A DNA stretch of 5,529 nt from an uncultured Sinobacteraceae bacterium (GTDB lineage: Bacteria; Pseudomonadota; Gammaproteobacteria; Steroidobacterales; Steroidobacteraceae): positions 1-5,529 of the forward strand of contig CALEKY010000075.1 of assembly GCA_937902995.1 (NCBI GenBank). The letters run 5' to 3'. Position 1 is the stretch's first letter, and each line of letters starts with the position of its first letter. The notes beneath the pieces are model-generated. The model saw only the letters and a list, made by a program, of their open reading frames with translations. It did not search any database and was not told where the DNA came from. Shown here one piece after another: positions 1-4,497 of the stretch. The position numbers and the translations under genes were made by a program.

Positions 1-48
1 ACCTTGCCAAGGTTGAGGTCGCGAGTTCGAGCCTCGTTTCCCGCTCCA
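1..48 (+). tRNA. tRNA-Gly(GCC), 3' part
   Basis: This is the 3' part of a glycine tRNA cut by the left edge of the window. The anticodon stem-loop is visible (ACC, loop TTGCCAA at 4-10, GGT) with anticodon GCC at 6-8. The T arm has stem 21-25/33-37 and loop TTCGAGC at 26-32. The 3' acceptor strand is TTCCCGC at 38-44, followed by discriminator T45 and an encoded CCA at 46-48. The 5' acceptor strand and D arm lie outside the window. The tRNA reads the glycine codons GGC and GGU. It is the first member of a tRNA group continued by tRNA-Cys 59 nt downstream. Confidence 0.95.
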
Positions 49-61
49 ATTTCCAACGCTG

Positions 62-88
62 ACCCCGAGGGGGCACCTTCGGGGTTTT
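62..88 (+). terminator. Terminator-like hairpin after tRNA-Gly
   Basis: Bases 62-71 pair with 76-85 in a 10-bp stem with a single G-T wobble (69/78). The loop is the tetranucleotide GGCA, and the 3' side runs into TTTT (85-88), then GCGTTT. The shape is that of an intrinsic terminator. It begins 14 nt after the tRNA-Gly CCA end and ends 20 nt before tRNA-Cys. It could stop tRNA-Gly transcription, or act as a partial terminator or processing signal within a longer tRNA transcript. The structure is seen; its function is inferred. Confidence 0.5.
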
Positions 89-93
89 GCGTT

Positions 94-99
94 TATAAA
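94..99 (+). promoter_or_regulatory. Possible -10 box for tRNA-Cys
   Basis: TATAAA lies 8 nt upstream of the first base of tRNA-Cys, which would place a transcription start at about 106, just before the mature 5' end. No good -35 box is visible at the right distance, because that spot is occupied by the hairpin at 62-88. The motif may instead be only an AT-rich spacer of a Gly-Cys co-transcript. Confidence 0.25.
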
Positions 100-107
100 G
101 GCCCTAA

Positions 108-181
108 GGCGTCGTGGCGGAGTGGTTACGCAGCGGTCTGCAAAACCGCGTACGCCGGTTCAATTCCGGCCGACGCCTCCA
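108..181 (+). tRNA. tRNA-Cys(GCA)
   Basis: A complete cysteine tRNA of 74 nt including an encoded CCA. The acceptor stem GGCGTCG (108-114) pairs with CGACGCC (171-177), followed by discriminator T178 and CCA at 179-181. The anticodon stem GCGGT/ACCGC (133-137/145-149) encloses loop CTGCAAA with anticodon GCA at 140-142. The T stem GCCGG/CCGGC encloses loop TTCAATT. It follows tRNA-Gly(GCC) in the same order as glyW-cysT of E. coli. Confidence 0.98.
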
Positions 182-214
182 TCCCCAGCACTGACAGTAA
201 TGCGGCATGCCCGC

Positions 215-253
215 ACCGAGCCTAGCGGACTCGGCTGCAGCTCGGTTCTCCTC
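215..253 (+). terminator. Weak terminator candidate after tRNA-Cys
   Basis: ACCGAGC (215-221) pairs with GCTCGGT (240-246) as a 7-bp stem with a long 18-nt interior. A competing 5-bp stem uses 216-220/230-234. A pyrimidine-rich tract (TTCTCCTCT) follows, but it is not a clean T run. It lies between tRNA-Cys and the efflux operon, where a stop for the tRNA transcript would be expected. The rest of 182-337 holds the heptamer repeat and the operon promoter and operators, and no credible gene. Confidence 0.25.
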
Positions 254-255
254 TC

Positions 256-289
256 GCCCAAGCCCCAAGCCCCAGGCCCCAAGCCCCGG
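256..289. repeat. Heptamer tandem repeat, (C/G)CCCAAG
   Basis: Four head-to-tail 7-bp units: GCCCAAG (256-262), CCCCAAG (263-269), CCCCAGG (270-276) and CCCCAAG (277-283), then a partial CCCCGG. The units are nearly identical and the tract is strongly strand-biased (C-rich on plus, G-rich on minus). It ends about 12 bp before the -35 box of the MarR gene. No coding role is credible. Slippage-prone short tandems of this look are familiar to me from intergenic DNA of Xanthomonadales, but I could not check this. Confidence 0.75.
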
Positions 290-300
290 CGGGCCGCGAA

Positions 301-330
301 TTGACCGATTGCTGCCGCGGCAGCAATATT
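301..330 (+). promoter_or_regulatory. Promoter of the MarR-emrAB operon
   Basis: The -35 box TTGACC (301-306) is separated by 18 bp from the -10 box AATATT (325-330, 4 of 6 matches to consensus). A start about 7 nt after the -10 box falls at about 337, essentially on the ATG at 338. The spacer is almost entirely filled by a perfect 20-bp palindrome, as expected for a repressible promoter. No Shine-Dalgarno sequence precedes the ATG, which fits a leaderless mRNA. The motifs are seen; the start point is inferred. Confidence 0.5.
308..327. promoter_or_regulatory. MarR operator site 1 (perfect palindrome)
   Basis: ATTGCTGCCGCGGCAGCAAT is a perfect 20-bp inverted repeat lying between the -35 and -10 boxes. 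Dimeric winged-helix MarR proteins usually bind inverted repeats of 16-20 bp at their own promoters. It shares the half-site GCTGCC with the palindrome at 329-348, and the two centres are exactly 21 bp apart, about two helical turns. Bound repressor here should block RNA polymerase. Confidence 0.7.
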
Positions 331-348
331 CGCTGCCATGGCAGCAAA
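329..348. promoter_or_regulatory. MarR operator site 2, centred on the start codon
   Basis: The core GCTGCCATGGCAGC (332-345) is a perfect 14-bp palindrome. Outside it, 331/346 mismatch and 329-330 pair with 347-348, giving a 20-bp site with one mismatched pair. The half-sites equal those of site 1. The centre falls inside the ATG of the MarR gene (338-340), so the right half-site also encodes residues 1-3 (Met-Ala-Ala). The 21-bp spacing puts two dimers on the same DNA face. Confidence 0.6.
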
Positions 349-853
349 AGCCAAAGCCGGCGCATTGCGCACCCCACCGGCCCCCGTCCAGGGCTACTAC
401 ACGCCCGACACCTACAACGCGGACGACAGCGTCGGCTTTCTGATCGCCGCGCTGCGCACGCGGATGTTCAAGGCGATCGACATCGAAATGAGCAAGCTCG
501 GCTTTACGGCCGCGCAATGGACGATTCTGCGCTTCGTTGCTGCCGGCGAAGGGCCTACGGCGGCCGATCTGTGTCGCCGCTTGAATTACGACACCGGCTC
601 GATGACCCGCATGCTCAGCCGGCTCGAGCGCAAGGGCGTCATCGCACGGGAACCGTCGGTGGAGGATCGTCGAGTCGTGCGGCTGCGACTGACCCCCGCG
701 GGCCGCAAGCTCCACCCGAAACTGCGCGACATCGTGATTCGTGTGCTGAACCACCTGACCGCGGGTATGAGCGCGGAGGAAATTCAGACCTTGGGCAAAC
801 AGCTCAAACAGATGCGCGCCAACCTGGAAGCCGCCTATGGCCCAGATCTCTGA
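338..853 (+). CDS. MarR-family transcriptional repressor of the emrAB operon
   Basis: A 171-aa cytoplasmic winged-helix regulator that probably represses its own operon and is released by a small ligand. After a proline-containing N-terminal arm (1-30), helix 1 covers about 31-53. The wHTH runs from about 58 to 118, with TAAQWTILRFVA, a recognition helix near 85-99 (TGSMTRMLSRLERKG) and the wing EDRRVVRLRLTPAG with the family's Asp-Arg-Arg at 110-112. C-terminal helices for dimerisation cover about 124-166. The length fits the family. The ATG at 338 is the only credible start: there is an in-frame stop at 302-304, and the next Met (residue 43) would remove helix 1. No ribosome-binding site precedes it, so translation is probably leaderless. 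The gene overlaps emrA by 17 nt. Its role matches EmrR/MprA of E. coli, but the sequence is not close to it, so I give no symbol. Confidence 0.93.
   Translation: MAAKAKAGALRTPPAPVQGYYTPDTYNADDSVGFLIAALRTRMFKAIDIEMSKLGFTAAQWTILRFVAAGEGPTAADLCRRLNYDTGSMTRMLSRLERKGVIAREPSVEDRRVVRLRLTPAGRKLHPKLRDIVIRVLNHLTAGMSAEEIQTLGKQLKQMRANLEAAYGPDL
826..830 (+). promoter_or_regulatory. Ribosome-binding site of emrA
   Basis: GGAAG lies 6 nt upstream of the ATG at 837, inside the end of the MarR coding sequence. It supports 837 as the emrA start and indicates translational coupling across the 17-nt overlap. It is the clearest Shine-Dalgarno sequence of the efflux operon. Confidence 0.7.
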
Positions 854-2045
854 GTCGCGTCCCGGTTTTCGACGCAAGCCGGTTCTGATTGCGCTGACAG
901 CCGTCTGCGTTGTCGTCCTCGGAGGCTATGCCGCTTACACCTACGTGCTCGGACGCGACAGCGAGTCGACAGAGGATGCCTATGTCGGCGGGAATCTCGT
1001 CCAGCTGATGCCGCAAGTCGACGGCACGGTGGTCAGTATTCACGCCGACGAAACGGATTTCGTGAAGGCCGGTCAGGTCCTGGTCGAGTTGGACGCGGCG
1101 GACAAGCGGATCGCGCTCGAGCAAGCAGAGGCGGAGCTCGCTCAGGCGGTGCGCGACGTGCGCGTGATGTTTGCAACGCGCGATCAGCTCGCTGCGGAGC
1201 TGGCGGTTCGTCAAGCGGAGTTGGATCGGGCGCGCGCCGATGTCGAGCGTCGCGAAGGACTGAGCGCCCGCGGGCTCGTCCCGCGCGAGGAGCTCGATCA
1301 TGCGCGCGATGAGCTCAAGGCGGCGGACGCCGCAGTCCGTGCAGCGAGCGAAGCCTTGGCGGCCATGGACGCGCGTATCGACGGAACGACGATTGCCGAT
1401 CACCCGTCAGTCGCGCGCGCGTCGGCCAGAGTCAAGGATGCATATCTCGCGCTCCAACGCACAAGCGTGCGGGCGCCGATCTCTGGCCATGTGGCCAAAC
1501 GCGTCGTGCAAGTCGGTCAGCACGTGGGGCCGGGCGCTCCGTTGATGGCGATCGTGCCGCTCGATGCGCTTTGGGTGGATGCGAACTTCAAGGAGATTCA
1601 GCTCCGGCGCATGCGCATCGGACAAAAAGCGCACGTGACGGCCGACGTGTACGGACGCAGCGTGACGTACGAAGGTGAAGTCGTGGGGCTTGGCGTCGGC
1701 ACCGGAGCCGCATTTGCGCTCTTGCCGCCGCAGAACGCAAGCGGCAATTGGATCAAGGTCGTGCAGCGCGTGCCGGTGCGGATTCGACTGAATCCGGAGC
1801 AGCTCGAGCAGCATCCGTTGCGCATCGGCCTTTCGATGCACGTTCGCGTCGATCTGCGCCAGGACGGTCCGCAGCTTGCTTCGGTTCCGCGCGCCGTACC
1901 GGCGTACACAACGCAGGCATATTCGGACGATGTCCTTGCGGCCGAAGAGCGGATTCGCCAGATCGTCAGCACGAACTTCGGCGCCAAGCTCATCGAGCGA
2001 CGCGCAAACGCGCCCGGTGTCCAGCCCGGAGTCGCCAAGCTCTAA
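837..2045 (+). CDS. emrA: EmrA-type membrane fusion protein (HlyD family)
   Basis: A 402-aa periplasmic adaptor that links the inner-membrane pump EmrB to an outer-membrane channel. A short cytoplasmic head with basic residues (Arg9, Arg12, Arg13, Lys14) precedes a single membrane helix (about 15-38), which anchors the protein with the rest in the periplasm. Then come the first half of the lipoyl-like domain (about 48-91, TEDAYVGG, PQVDGTVVSIHA), a long alpha-helical hairpin or coiled coil (about 92-209, rich in Ala, Glu, Arg and Leu), and the second lipoyl half with the family signature RAPISGHV (212-219). A beta-barrel domain with LWVDANFKE follows, and the hallmark EmrA stretch GNWIKVVQRVPVRI (303-316) after LLPPQNAS. 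The length is close to that of E. coli EmrA (about 390). The start is fixed by GGAAG 6 nt upstream. It is followed after 12 nt by emrB. Confidence 0.96.
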   Translation: MAQISESRPGFRRKPVLIALTAVCVVVLGGYAAYTYVLGRDSESTEDAYVGGNLVQLMPQVDGTVVSIHADETDFVKAGQVLVELDAADKRIALEQAEAELAQAVRDVRVMFATRDQLAAELAVRQAELDRARADVERREGLSARGLVPREELDHARDELKAADAAVRAASEALAAMDARIDGTTIADHPSVARASARVKDAYLALQRTSVRAPISGHVAKRVVQVGQHVGPGAPLMAIVPLDALWVDANFKEIQLRRMRIGQKAHVTADVYGRSVTYEGEVVGLGVGTGAAFALLPPQNASGNWIKVVQRVPVRIRLNPEQLEQHPLRIGLSMHVRVDLRQDGPQLASVPRAVPAYTTQAYSDDVLAAEERIRQIVSTNFGAKLIERRANAPGVQPGVAKL

Positions 2046-2057
2046 CGCGCGTCCTCG

Positions 2058-3632
2058 ATGGTCGCCATCAAGCAACCGTTGACCACGTTGCAGGGCGCCG
2101 CGCTCGCAACCGCATCCATCGGCGTGTCGATCGGCAGCTTCATGCAGGTGCTGGATCAGACGATCGCCAACGTGTCGCTGCCGACGATCGCGGGGAATCT
2201 GGGTGTCAGCGCGCATCAAGGCACGTGGGTCGTCACGTCGTTCAGCGTGGCGGCCGCGATCATGTTGCCGCTCACCGGCTGGCTGTCGCGACGCATCGGC
2301 CAGGTTCGCTTGTTGTTGTGGTCGACCGCGCTATTCGTGCTCGCGTCGGTGCTGTGCGGCCTGGCAACTTCGCTGGAGATGCTCGTGCTCGCGCGCATCC
2401 TCCAAGGCGCGGTCTCGGGACCGATGGTGCCGCTCTCTCAAGCCGTGCTGCTGCAGATCTTCCCGCCGGAGCGGAGATTGAGCGCGCTGTCGTTGTGGTC
2501 GACGGTAGCGATCATCGGTCCGATTTGCGGCCCGTTGCTCGGCGGCTGGATCTCCGATAACTGGGGCTGGCGCTGGATTTTCTTCATCAATGTTCCGTTC
2601 GGTGTGCTCGCGACGTTGCTGATGGTGCAAGTCTTCGCCGGCAAGGAGACGCCGATCGAACGTCCACCGATCGATGTCGTCGGGCTCGTGTTGTTGGCCA
2701 TTTGGGTCGGTTCGTTGCAGATGATGCTCGACACCGGGAATGATGCGGGCTGGTTCGAAGATCGCACGATCGTCGCGCTCGCAGTCGCCGCTGCCGTCGG
2801 GTTCTGTTACTTCATCGTGTGGGAGTTGGGAGAGGCACATCCCGTTGTCGACCTGCGCTTGTTCGCGCGCCGCAATTTTTCCGTCGGCGTGCTCTGCACG
2901 ACGATCGGCTACACCGTGTTCTTCGGTACGGCGCTCATCATGCCGATCTGGCTGCAAACGCAGATGGGGTACACGGCGTTGTGGGGCGGATTGGCGGCCG
3001 CGCCGGTGAGCCTGTTTCCGCTGTTACTGTCCCGGCGGGTCGCCAAAGGATTGCAGCGTCTCGATGCACGGCTGTTCGCGACGTGTGCATTTCTCGCGTT
3101 CGGCATCGGCCTGTTCATGCGCGCGAACTTCACGACGCAGATCGATTATTTCGGCGTCATCACTGCGCAATTGGTTACAGGTTTTGGCTTGGCCATGTTC
3201 ATGGTGCCGCTGCAATCGATTCTCTTGGCGGGACTGCGCGGCGAGGAGGTGGCAAGCGCCGCCGGTTTGTCGAACTTCATGCGTTCCACGGGCGCGGCAT
3301 TCGGCGCGTCGATCGCGAGCACGACGTGGGCGCGCCGCGAGGCGCTGCATCACGCGCAGCTCGCCGAATCCGTTTCGAATTGGAATCCCGTGACCGAATC
3401 CGCCGTCGAAACGCTGTCAGCCCACGGCTTGAGCGAATCGCAAGCCTATGCAGTGATCGAACGGCTCATGACCCAACAGGCGAATCTCTTAGGTGCGATC
3501 GATTTCTTTTGGGTCGCGGGTTGGGCGATGATCTCGATGATGCTCGTCGTCTGGCTTGCCAAGCCGCCGTTCGGCGCCGGCGGGAACGCACCTGCACCGC
3601 GGATTCAGACGCAAACAGCAGCAGCCGATTAA
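2058..3632 (+). CDS. emrB: EmrB-type multidrug efflux MFS transporter (DHA2, 14 TM)
   Basis: A 524-aa inner-membrane drug:proton antiporter of the DHA2 (14-helix) branch, the partner of EmrA. Motifs in order: LDQTIANVSLPTIAGNLG (32-49, motif D1), GWLSRRIGQVRLL (74-86, motif A), LARILQGAVSGPMVPLSQA (111-129, motif B with Arg113), and GPICGPLLGGWI (154-165, antiporter motif C) followed by NWGWRWIFFINVPFG. Hydrophobic segments continue to about residue 501, with a larger soluble loop at about 425-475 before the last helix and a polar Ala/Pro tail. The length is close to that of E. coli EmrB (512). The ATG at 2058 is the only start between the emrA stop and TM1. It has no Shine-Dalgarno sequence, so translation probably depends on ribosomes finishing emrA 12 nt upstream, in the same frame. 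No terminator is visible before the opposing tRNA-Leu 23 nt away. The exact substrates cannot be read from the sequence. Confidence 0.96.
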   Translation: MVAIKQPLTTLQGAALATASIGVSIGSFMQVLDQTIANVSLPTIAGNLGVSAHQGTWVVTSFSVAAAIMLPLTGWLSRRIGQVRLLLWSTALFVLASVLCGLATSLEMLVLARILQGAVSGPMVPLSQAVLLQIFPPERRLSALSLWSTVAIIGPICGPLLGGWISDNWGWRWIFFINVPFGVLATLLMVQVFAGKETPIERPPIDVVGLVLLAIWVGSLQMMLDTGNDAGWFEDRTIVALAVAAAVGFCYFIVWELGEAHPVVDLRLFARRNFSVGVLCTTIGYTVFFGTALIMPIWLQTQMGYTALWGGLAAAPVSLFPLLLSRRVAKGLQRLDARLFATCAFLAFGIGLFMRANFTTQIDYFGVITAQLVTGFGLAMFMVPLQSILLAGLRGEEVASAAGLSNFMRSTGAAFGASIASTTWARREALHHAQLAESVSNWNPVTESAVETLSAHGLSESQAYAVIERLMTQQANLLGAIDFFWVAGWAMISMMLVVWLAKPPFGAGGNAPAPRIQTQTAAAD

Positions 3633-3655
3633 GGAAGGCAGCAGGAAACGATGCA

Positions 3656-3742
3656 TGGTGCCCGGGACCGGACTCGAACCGGTACGGAGTTGCCTCCGAG
3701 GGATTTTAAGTCCCTTGCGGCTACCAATTACGCCACCCGGGC
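3656..3742 (-). tRNA. tRNA-Leu(UAA)
   Basis: A complete leucine tRNA on the minus strand, 87 nt with encoded CCA (3656-3658 on plus). The acceptor stem GCCCGGG (3742-3736) pairs with CCCGGGC (3660-3666), with discriminator A at 3659. The anticodon stem AGGGA/TCCCT encloses loop CTTAAAA, with anticodon TAA at 3708-3706. A long variable arm follows (CGGAGGCAACTCCG), as in all class II leucine tRNAs, and then the T loop TTCGAGT. It reads UUA and UUG. Its 3' end faces the end of emrB, and its promoter side is shared with ccmA. It is the same isoacceptor as leuZ of the E. coli glyW-cysT-leuZ cluster. Confidence 0.98.
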
Positions 3743-3745
3743 AGA

Positions 3746-3758
3746 GGCGCGCATTCTA
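3746..3758 (-). promoter_or_regulatory. tRNA-Leu promoter: -10 box and GC-rich discriminator
   Basis: Read on the minus strand, TAGAAT (3758-3753) matches the -10 consensus at 5 of 6 positions. It is followed by GCGCGCC, giving a transcription start near 3746, only 4 nt before the mature tRNA. A GC-rich stretch between -10 and the start is typical of stringently controlled stable-RNA promoters. No strong -35 box is visible at 16-18 bp: TTGCAA lies upstream but only 10 bp away. Confidence 0.55.
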
Positions 3759-3809
3759 GCCGGTAGCGTTGCAACTTGGGCGGCCGATCCGTGCCGCGAA
3801 AAACCCATC

Positions 3810-3818
3810 TGTTACACT
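3810..3818 (+). promoter_or_regulatory. Candidate extended -10 promoter of the ccm operon
   Basis: TGT followed by TACACT (3813-3818) forms an extended -10 element 40 nt upstream of the ccmA start. The -35 region is poor, which extended -10 promoters can tolerate. The start would be near 3825, leaving an untranslated leader of about 34 nt. It is divergent from the tRNA-Leu promoter 52 bp away within the 116-bp intergenic region. I see no recognisable operator or riboswitch there. Confidence 0.4.
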
Positions 3819-3858
3819 CCCGCGGCTTTCGATCTCGAACACCGAACCGCAGCGTTCA

Positions 3859-4497
3859 ATGGGCTCCGACACCGCCGTCCAATCCAAACTTGTCGCGCGC
3901 AAGGTGCACCTGTGGCGCGGCGAAAAGCATTTGCTGCGCGGCGTGTCCTTCGAAGTGAACGCCGGGGAGCTGCTCCAAATCATGGGACCGAACGGCGTCG
4001 GCAAGACGAGCCTGCTGCGTTGTGTCGCGGGCCTCCTGCCCGTCGAGTCGGGCGAGATCGAATGGCGCGGCGCGCGTTGCGAGCACCGTTTCTCACGGCT
4101 GCACGAGGATCTTGCCTATCTTGCACACGTGAATGCGCTGAAGGCCGATCTCACGGCGGCAGAGAATCTTCAGTATGCGGTCGGACTGCGGCGTTCGGTG
4201 ACGTCGGCGGAGATTCGTGCGACGTTGGAGCGCTTGCAGATCGCGCATTGCGCCAATCTTCCGGTGCGCTCGCTGTCCGCGGGTCAAAAGCGGCGCGTCG
4301 CCATCGCGCGCGTGCTGTTGTCGCAAGCGACGTTGTGGATTCTCGATGAGCCGATCACGAATCTCGACGCGGCAGGCATTCGTCTGATCGAAGGTTGCAT
4401 GGCAGAGCACCTGCGGAACGGCGGGCTCATCGTCACGGCAGCTCACCAGACTTTGTTGAACGGGGAGCCGTGCGTACGCACGCTCGATCTGCACTGA
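3859..4497 (+). CDS. ccmA: CcmA, ATP-binding subunit of the CcmABCD haem-handling complex
   Basis: A 212-aa cytoplasmic ABC ATPase. With CcmB it uses ATP to release haem-loaded CcmE from CcmC during cytochrome c maturation (system I). Walker A is GPNGVGKTS (43-51). The stretch HVNALKADLTAAENL (90-104) is typical of CcmA around the Q-loop region. The signature is LSAGQKRRVAIAR (139-151, the CcmA-type LSAGQ), Walker B is LWILDEP (159-165), and the H-loop histidine is H196. All ATPase motifs are intact and the length is normal for CcmA. I chose the ATG at 3859. An upstream in-frame TTG (3769) would add 30 non-conserved residues and overlap the likely promoter. No strong Shine-Dalgarno sequence precedes the ATG. 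The stop shares one base with the ccmB start. Confidence 0.95.
   Translation: MGSDTAVQSKLVARKVHLWRGEKHLLRGVSFEVNAGELLQIMGPNGVGKTSLLRCVAGLLPVESGEIEWRGARCEHRFSRLHEDLAYLAHVNALKADLTAAENLQYAVGLRRSVTSAEIRATLERLQIAHCANLPVRSLSAGQKRRVAIARVLLSQATLWILDEPITNLDAAGIRLIEGCMAEHLRNGGLIVTAAHQTLLNGEPCVRTLDLH

Noticed and set aside
104..877. 257-codon open frame on the minus strand over tRNA-Cys and the MarR gene
   Set aside because: It runs antisense through a tRNA, the heptamer tandem and a convincing MarR gene. Its product has low-complexity Gly/Leu/Arg stretches and no family features, as expected of a shadow frame in GC-rich DNA.
1407..2219. 270-codon open frame on the minus strand over emrA/emrB
   Set aside because: Antisense to two clear family members; rich in Arg and His with no motif; a GC-rich shadow.
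1748..2560. 270-codon open frame on the plus strand across the emrA-emrB junction
   Set aside because: Another frame of two well-supported genes, with an Arg-rich product and no recognisable domain.
2331..2957. 208-codon open frame on the minus strand inside emrB
   Set aside because: Highly charged Arg/Asp/Glu/Gln product, which is the usual antisense image of a hydrophobic transporter.
182..3742. Genomic island inserted at a tRNA
   Set aside because: No integrase, no repeat of a tRNA 3' end and no obvious shift in base composition were seen. The split tRNA set is reported as a synteny observation only.
3769..3858. 30-residue N-terminal extension of CcmA from a TTG start
   Set aside because: The extra residues are outside the ABC domain, would cover the likely promoter, and give a length above the family norm. 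The ATG at 3859 fits better.
3651..4349. 232-codon open frame on the plus strand across tRNA-Leu and ccmA
   Set aside because: It starts in the antisense of a tRNA and continues out of frame through ccmA, whose own ATPase motifs are complete.
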